From Coffea arabica (taxonomy: Eukaryota > Streptophyta > Magnoliopsida > Gentianales > Rubiaceae), in the NCBI RefSeq assembly GCF_036785885.1, contig NC_092315.1, positions 19,880,026-19,944,025 on the forward strand: a stretch of 64,000 bases of DNA, written 5' to 3'. Every line of letters begins with the position of its first letter. The first letter of the stretch is position 1. The notes beneath the pieces were generated by a model. The model was not told the origin of the DNA, searched no databases, and was given only the letters and a program-made list of their open reading frames with translations. Both the position numbers and the translations under genes were made by a program. Of this stretch, positions 59,840 through 64,000 are shown piece by piece.

Positions 59840-60190
59840 CGGACGCACAAAAGGAGAGTATCGGACGTCCGACATTCTTTGAGTATCTTCGGACGTGTAA
59901 AGAACTCAGACTCGGACGTCCGAAGAAGACAAGCCAGGGCTTCTACAATTACTGATCACGATCGGACGCTCAACACCTGAGTATCGGACGTCCGACAAGC
60001 GTTGCTGCACTTCGGACACAACACTCTGGACACATCGGCCGTCTGAAGGAATTGAAGAGGAAAATTTCAAATGTGCATCTTACCCTCGGACGCATGATGA
60101 TCAGGGATCGGAAGTCCTAAGAGATTCAAGAAAACTTCCAGAACTCATTGATCTCGTTCGGATGCATAAAAACTGAACATCGGACGTCCG
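59840..60190 (+). promoter_or_regulatory. palindrome array in the 5' LTR
   Basis: The counterpart of 7264-7614, with the first half site at 59840, first palindrome at 59862 (22 bp apart) and last palindrome at 60181. Several sites have decayed: CGGACA, CGGCCGTCTG, CGGAAGTCCT and CGGATG replace better matches. The TATA box follows at 60268. Confidence 0.82.
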
Positions 60191-60267
60191 ACAGCACCAA
60201 CGGCTAGTTGACTCTTCAGTTGCCTTCTACCCGTTGACAGCATTGATTGAAGAATTTTCTGGTCTCC

Positions 60268-60275
60268 TATAAAAA
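60268..60275 (+). promoter_or_regulatory. TATA box of the copia 5' LTR
   Basis: TATAAAAA, about 80 bp after the last palindrome and about 545 bp before the LTR end. This copy would start the genomic RNA. Confidence 0.72.
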
Positions 60276-60816
60276 GAACAAAGTCAACCATCTCAGGCCA
60301 ACTTTGCACATCAAGTCTACATCAGATTGTGAGTGATTCAAGTGTTAGAAAACTCCAAAGGAACATTTGTATTCTTAGCTTGTGCAATTCTCTTGTAGTT
60401 TTTCAAGTGTGACACAGCTTCTTCAATAGTGTAGCATTGAGAGGGTTTTTCGTTTGTTTGTAAAACTTCCTTGCTTGACCAAGTGTAGGTTGGGGCAAGA
60501 AGGAAGTGATCCTTCCCTTGTACACAGAATATTGGTTGCAAGATTGTTCAACTTGAAGTAACCTGGTATATAAAAGTGCTGTTCAAACTCCAGTAGAGCT
60601 TGAAACCTGGTTTGTTTCACTATTTTCGTTTACAGTTTTTCTATATAAACTGTTCTCCTCTTCATCTTACGAATACCTGTGCTTTCGTGTAATCTGATCC
60701 ATTGGGTGGTCTTTGAGAAAAGAAAAGTAGGCCGTGAAGAAAAGTGACCTATATCTTAGCTATTTTTTTGTAAACCTAATTCACCCCCCTCTTAGGTTGT
60801 TTTCGATCCTTACAAT

Positions 60817-60828
60817 TGGTATCAGAGT
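60817..60828 (+). promoter_or_regulatory. copia primer-binding site
   Basis: TGGTATCAGAGT, complementary to initiator tRNA-Met, two bases after the 5' LTR. Confidence 0.9.
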
Positions 60829-60870
60829 TTGGTCTCCTAGAGATTAAGTTCAATCGGCTTGGGAGTAGAT

Positions 60871-62586
60871 ATGACAACCAACAATGCCATGTTGTTTGAG
60901 GGACAATCTGTTACTAGACCTCCAATGTTCAATGGATCAAACTATGTGAGTTGGAAGGAAAGGATGATTATATTCTTACAATCAATTGATATTGAGTTGT
61001 GGTTTATTGTTAGTGAAGGTCCATATGACGCAACTATTATTGATGAAACTACTCATAGGTCGAGACAAAAGGCCAGAAGTGAGCTGACTGCTAAAGATAG
61101 AATTCATCTCACTCTAAATGCTAAGGCCATGAACGTTTTATACACTGCATTGGACTCAAATGAGCCTATTAGAGTCAAAGGCTGCAGATCTGCAAAAGAA
61201 ATTTGGGATAAACTTAGAAAGATCCATGAGGGAAGCGAGAATGTGAGAGAACAAAAGAAATTCATTCTGATCACTAATTATGAATCTTTTAAGATGGAGT
61301 CTCATGAAAACATTGACAAAATGTATTGTAGATTCAATGATCTAATCAAGGATTTAGAGGTGCTTGAGAAGGAGTACTCTCTAGGTGAGAAGAACAGAAA
61401 AATTCTGAATGCTCTATCAAATGACTGGAAAAGCAAAGTGACTGCCATTGAGGAAGCCAAGGATCTAAATACCTTATCCATTGAATCTCTGATTAACTCT
61501 CTAACTTCTTACGAACTGAAACTTAAATCTAAGATGCCGGATGAAGAAGACACAAAAGTAAGAAAGAGTATTACTCTGAAAGCTTCACAAGACGAAGATG
61601 AAACAGCCTCACAGGATGAAAATGATTTGGAAGGTGATGACAGTGATATTGCACTCATCACAAGAGGTTTCAAAAGATTTCTCAACAAGAGAAGATTCAG
61701 AAAAGGCGGATCCAGCTATTCCTTACCAAATCAGTCTAATGACTTCAGAAACAGAGGGAAACTGGAGTTCAACAAGAAGTTGACTGATAAGTGTTTCGAA
61801 TGTAGCCAACCAGGACACTATGCGAATGAGTGTCCAATGAAGAAAAAGAAGGAGAATAAGGTTGAACGAAAATCAAAGTTCAACAATTTCCAGATTACCT
61901 GGAATGATTGCAACTCAGAAGGTGAAGTTGAAGAAGAAGAGGAATCTGCTCAAGTGGCTTTCATGGCCATTGGAGATGAAGAGGTAACACAATGCAACTC
62001 TCAAATCGACAGTGATAGTGAATCTGATGATGATGTTAATTCTTTTCTAGAAAAAATGCATAACAGCCTGAAAGAATCCTATGTTAAAAACAAGGAACTA
62101 AAGCAAAAAATTAGCTTTCTTATACAAGATAATGCAAATCTTTTTCGACAAAACGAGTGTCTTGAGCATAAAAATGAGAACCTGAAAAGGACTGAAACTG
62201 ATGTGATTGCTGAACTTTACAAAAAGAAAAATTTCTGTGACATACTCAGAAATGAGCAATGTAACTTAAGAAAAAGGATGGATAATTTATGTCATTTGTT
62301 ACATCATATAAAACAGAACCATCTTCAAAAGAATGACACTGAACCTTATGTTAATACTCATCAAATAAGACTGAATCAAAATGCCAATGAGTTTGCAATC
62401 CACAGGAGAAGGCAAGTCAGATTCATCAAACCTGTTCATTTGATTGATTCGATGTCAGTATGTAATTTTTGTTGTCAATTTGGTCACATGAATAGCAACT
62501 GTTATGTTAAGAAAAACATGAGGAATGGCATGAGATGCATGTGGATTGTTAGACATAAGACTAACTCTCAAGGACCCAACATGTAA
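60871..62586 (+). CDS. gag: copia Gag (571 aa, intact frame)
   Basis: Start ATG 60871 (MTTNNAMLFEGQSV), chosen over the upstream non-ATG extension. Residues 1-210 or so match the copia Gag core (UBN2-like), with FNGSNYVSWKERMIIFLQS, KEIWDKLRKIHEGSE and LSNDWKSKVTAIEEAKDLN. A CCHC knuckle starts near residue 308 and a second knuckle-like motif near residue 531, separated by acidic runs and a likely coiled coil. TAA is at 62584. Gag assembles the particle and packages element RNA. This is the only long undamaged ORF in the window, yet pol behind it is dead. Confidence 0.93.
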   Translation: MTTNNAMLFEGQSVTRPPMFNGSNYVSWKERMIIFLQSIDIELWFIVSEGPYDATIIDETTHRSRQKARSELTAKDRIHLTLNAKAMNVLYTALDSNEPIRVKGCRSAKEIWDKLRKIHEGSENVREQKKFILITNYESFKMESHENIDKMYCRFNDLIKDLEVLEKEYSLGEKNRKILNALSNDWKSKVTAIEEAKDLNTLSIESLINSLTSYELKLKSKMPDEEDTKVRKSITLKASQDEDETASQDENDLEGDDSDIALITRGFKRFLNKRRFRKGGSSYSLPNQSNDFRNRGKLEFNKKLTDKCFECSQPGHYANECPMKKKKENKVERKSKFNNFQITWNDCNSEGEVEEEEESAQVAFMAIGDEEVTQCNSQIDSDSESDDDVNSFLEKMHNSLKESYVKNKELKQKISFLIQDNANLFRQNECLEHKNENLKRTETDVIAELYKKKNFCDILRNEQCNLRKRMDNLCHLLHHIKQNHLQKNDTEPYVNTHQIRLNQNANEFAIHRRRQVRFIKPVHLIDSMSVCNFCCQFGHMNSNCYVKKNMRNGMRCMWIVRHKTNSQGPNM

Positions 62587-62588
62587 AG

Positions 62589-64000
62589 GGTACCAAGTAT
62601 TATCCTGTGGGTTTATGTGTGTAGGTGAATCAGGATAACATTGCTAAAGAATCAAAATGGTTCATTGATAGTGGATGTTCAAGACATATGACTGGTGATG
62701 CATCACAATTCGTTAAACTCAAGCGAAAAGCAAGTGGAAAGGTAACGTTTGGAGATGATAACAAAGCCAAAACTGTTGGTATTGGTGATGTTGGTAAGAA
62801 TGGTAAAACCTCTATCCACAATGTTCTTCTCGTTGATAATCTGAGCTACAATTTATTAAGTGTTAGCCAACTGTGTGATAGGAATCTGTTTGTATTGTTT
62901 AAAAAGCTTGAATGTCTCATATTTGACTCAAAGTTCAACATTATTTTCAAAGAAAAAAGGGTTAATGATGTCTATGTAGTTATTATTGAAAAAATTGATT
63001 TCTCCTATCTCAAATGTCTCAAAGTAGCAAATGAGGACCCATGGTTATGGCATAGAAGACTGTGTCACTTCAACATGGATTTGCTGAAGGAAATCTCTAA
63101 AAAGGATCTTATTAGAGGTCTCCCGAAAATCAAATTCGAAAAAGACCGGATATGTGATGCTTGCCAATTTGGAAAATAAGTCAAGGTATCTTTTAAATCC
63201 AAGAAATGTGTGTCTACTTCAGAACTACTTGAACTTTTGCACCTTGACCTGTTTGGTCCTACACAAACTGCAAGCTTTGGTGGTAAGAGATATTATTTTG
63301 TGATTGTTGATGATTACTCTAGATATACTTGGGTGTTATTTCTTGCTCATAAAGATGATGCCTTTAAGAATTTTACTTCATTGTTTGCTAAAGTGCAAAA
63401 TCTGCTTGGCTTGAAAATTGTTAGGATTAGAAGTGATAATGGGTCAGAATTCAAGTTCTGTGATTTTCCAGAATTTTGTGATCATAATGGCATTACTCAT
63501 GAATTCTCTATTGCTAGAGCCCCCCAACAAAATGGAGTTGTAGAAAGAAAAAATAGAACTCTCCAAGAGACTGCCAGAACCATGCTCAGTGAATGCAGTT
63601 TACCAAAATATTTTTGGGCTGAAACCATAAACACAGCCTGTTATACCATGAACAGAGTTCTCCTAAGACCAATTTTGAACAAAACCTCCTATGAGCTTAT
63701 GTTTGACAAGCCTGTTGTTGGTTACTTTAAAGTATTTGGTTGTAAATGTTTCATTTTGAATATCAAGGAACATCTTGGAAAGTTTGACAAAAAATCTGAT
63801 GAGAGAATTTTCTTGGGATATTGTGAAAACAAAAGAAGTTTCAGAGTTTATAATCGTAGAACACTGATCATAGAGGAAACGATACACATTATATTTGATG
63901 AATCTAATGGTGACATTTCTATGAGTTGTGGTGAAGATGATGATACAGGTGTTCAAGATGAACTAAAGAAGTTAGCAATCAATGATCATGACTCTGCTTC
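62589..64000 (+). pseudogene. pol: copia Pol, protease and integrase part (truncated by window end)
   Basis: The same sequence as 1109-2520. The protease motif IDSGCSRHMTGD is near 62663, with TAG at 62622 and TAA at 63177. The integrase catalytic residues are visible in the open stretch after 63180. It runs off the window. Confidence 0.9.

Larger units (their letters stand above)
59684..60814 (+). repeat. copia 5' LTR
   Basis: 1131 bp, TGTTTATCTC...CCTTACA. It differs from 7107-8239 at about 27 bases by hand count. Several changes fall in CG-containing palindrome sites, as expected if the LTR was methylated. Confidence 0.95.
59684..64000 (+). mobile_element. Sirevirus-like Ty1/copia retrotransposon, 5' part
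   Basis: 5' LTR, primer site, complete gag and the start of pol, running off the window end. From 61481 onward it repeats bases 1-2520. Together with 1-8239 it forms one element of about 10.0 kb, inserted in gypsy-1. Confidence 0.93.

Noticed and set aside
60817..60828. tRNA-Met gene
   Set aside because: TGGTATCAGAG here and at 50461, 27186 and 34283 is only the primer-binding complement next to LTRs; no cloverleaf surrounds it.
61481..64000. A second, independent copy of the copia element
   Set aside because: Shared target bases, the shared host gypsy frame and the absence of differences over 2.5 kb, against 2.4% between its LTRs, show it is the same insertion or a very recent duplicate of the whole locus.

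Overview
The window is nuclear DNA of a flowering plant, most likely a eudicot, and it is almost entirely transposable elements nested inside one another. The evidence is plant-type Ty1/copia and Ty3/gypsy elements primed by initiator tRNA-Met (TGGTATCAGAG sites), large-LTR non-autonomous elements, hAT, Mutator and PIF-like DNA elements, an expansin fragment and a mitochondrial-type NDP-kinase pseudogene. I cannot name the species. I see no intact host gene, no structural RNA gene and no CRISPR array.

The main observation concerns the window as a whole. Bases 61481-64000 repeat bases 1-2520 at every position I compared, so the sequence has a period of 61,480 bp. Two further facts suggest these are the same locus met twice rather than two dispersed elements. 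A Sirevirus-like copia element has its 5' half at the right end (59684-64000) and its 3' half at the left end (1-8239), and both outer edges carry the target duplication CTATG. The gypsy element it entered is cut at exactly those two points. That gypsy has its 5' LTR at 49636 and its 3' LTR ending at 9612, with GAAAG on both sides inside one 175-bp tandem repeat. The window therefore reads as a closed loop: a 61.48-kb tandem duplication, an extrachromosomal or assembled circle, or an assembly wrap-around.

Layout: 1-8239, copia 3' half (gag end, pol with stops, an envelope-like third ORF, a polypurine series, 3' LTR). 8240-9612, 3' end and 3' LTR of gypsy-1. 9613-15199, target DNA with local duplications. 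15205-34632, chromodomain gypsy-2 on the minus strand, broken by two solo LTRs, a hAT-like element and a 7.5-kb large-LTR element whose two LTRs do not match. 34638-49630, AT-rich DNA with a threefold 867-bp tandem repeat, several MITEs, a Pack-MULE carrying an expansin fragment, and a broken NDP-kinase copy. 49636-59683, gypsy-1 5' part, broken by a PIF-like MITE and another large solo LTR. 59684-64000, copia 5' half.

Almost all coding sequence belongs to retrotransposons and carries stop codons, frameshifts or insertions. Only the copia gag ORF is long and open. The nesting gives a relative order: gypsy-1 before its inner solo LTR and before the copia, and gypsy-2 before its four inner insertions. 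The copia LTRs differ by about 2.4% by hand count.
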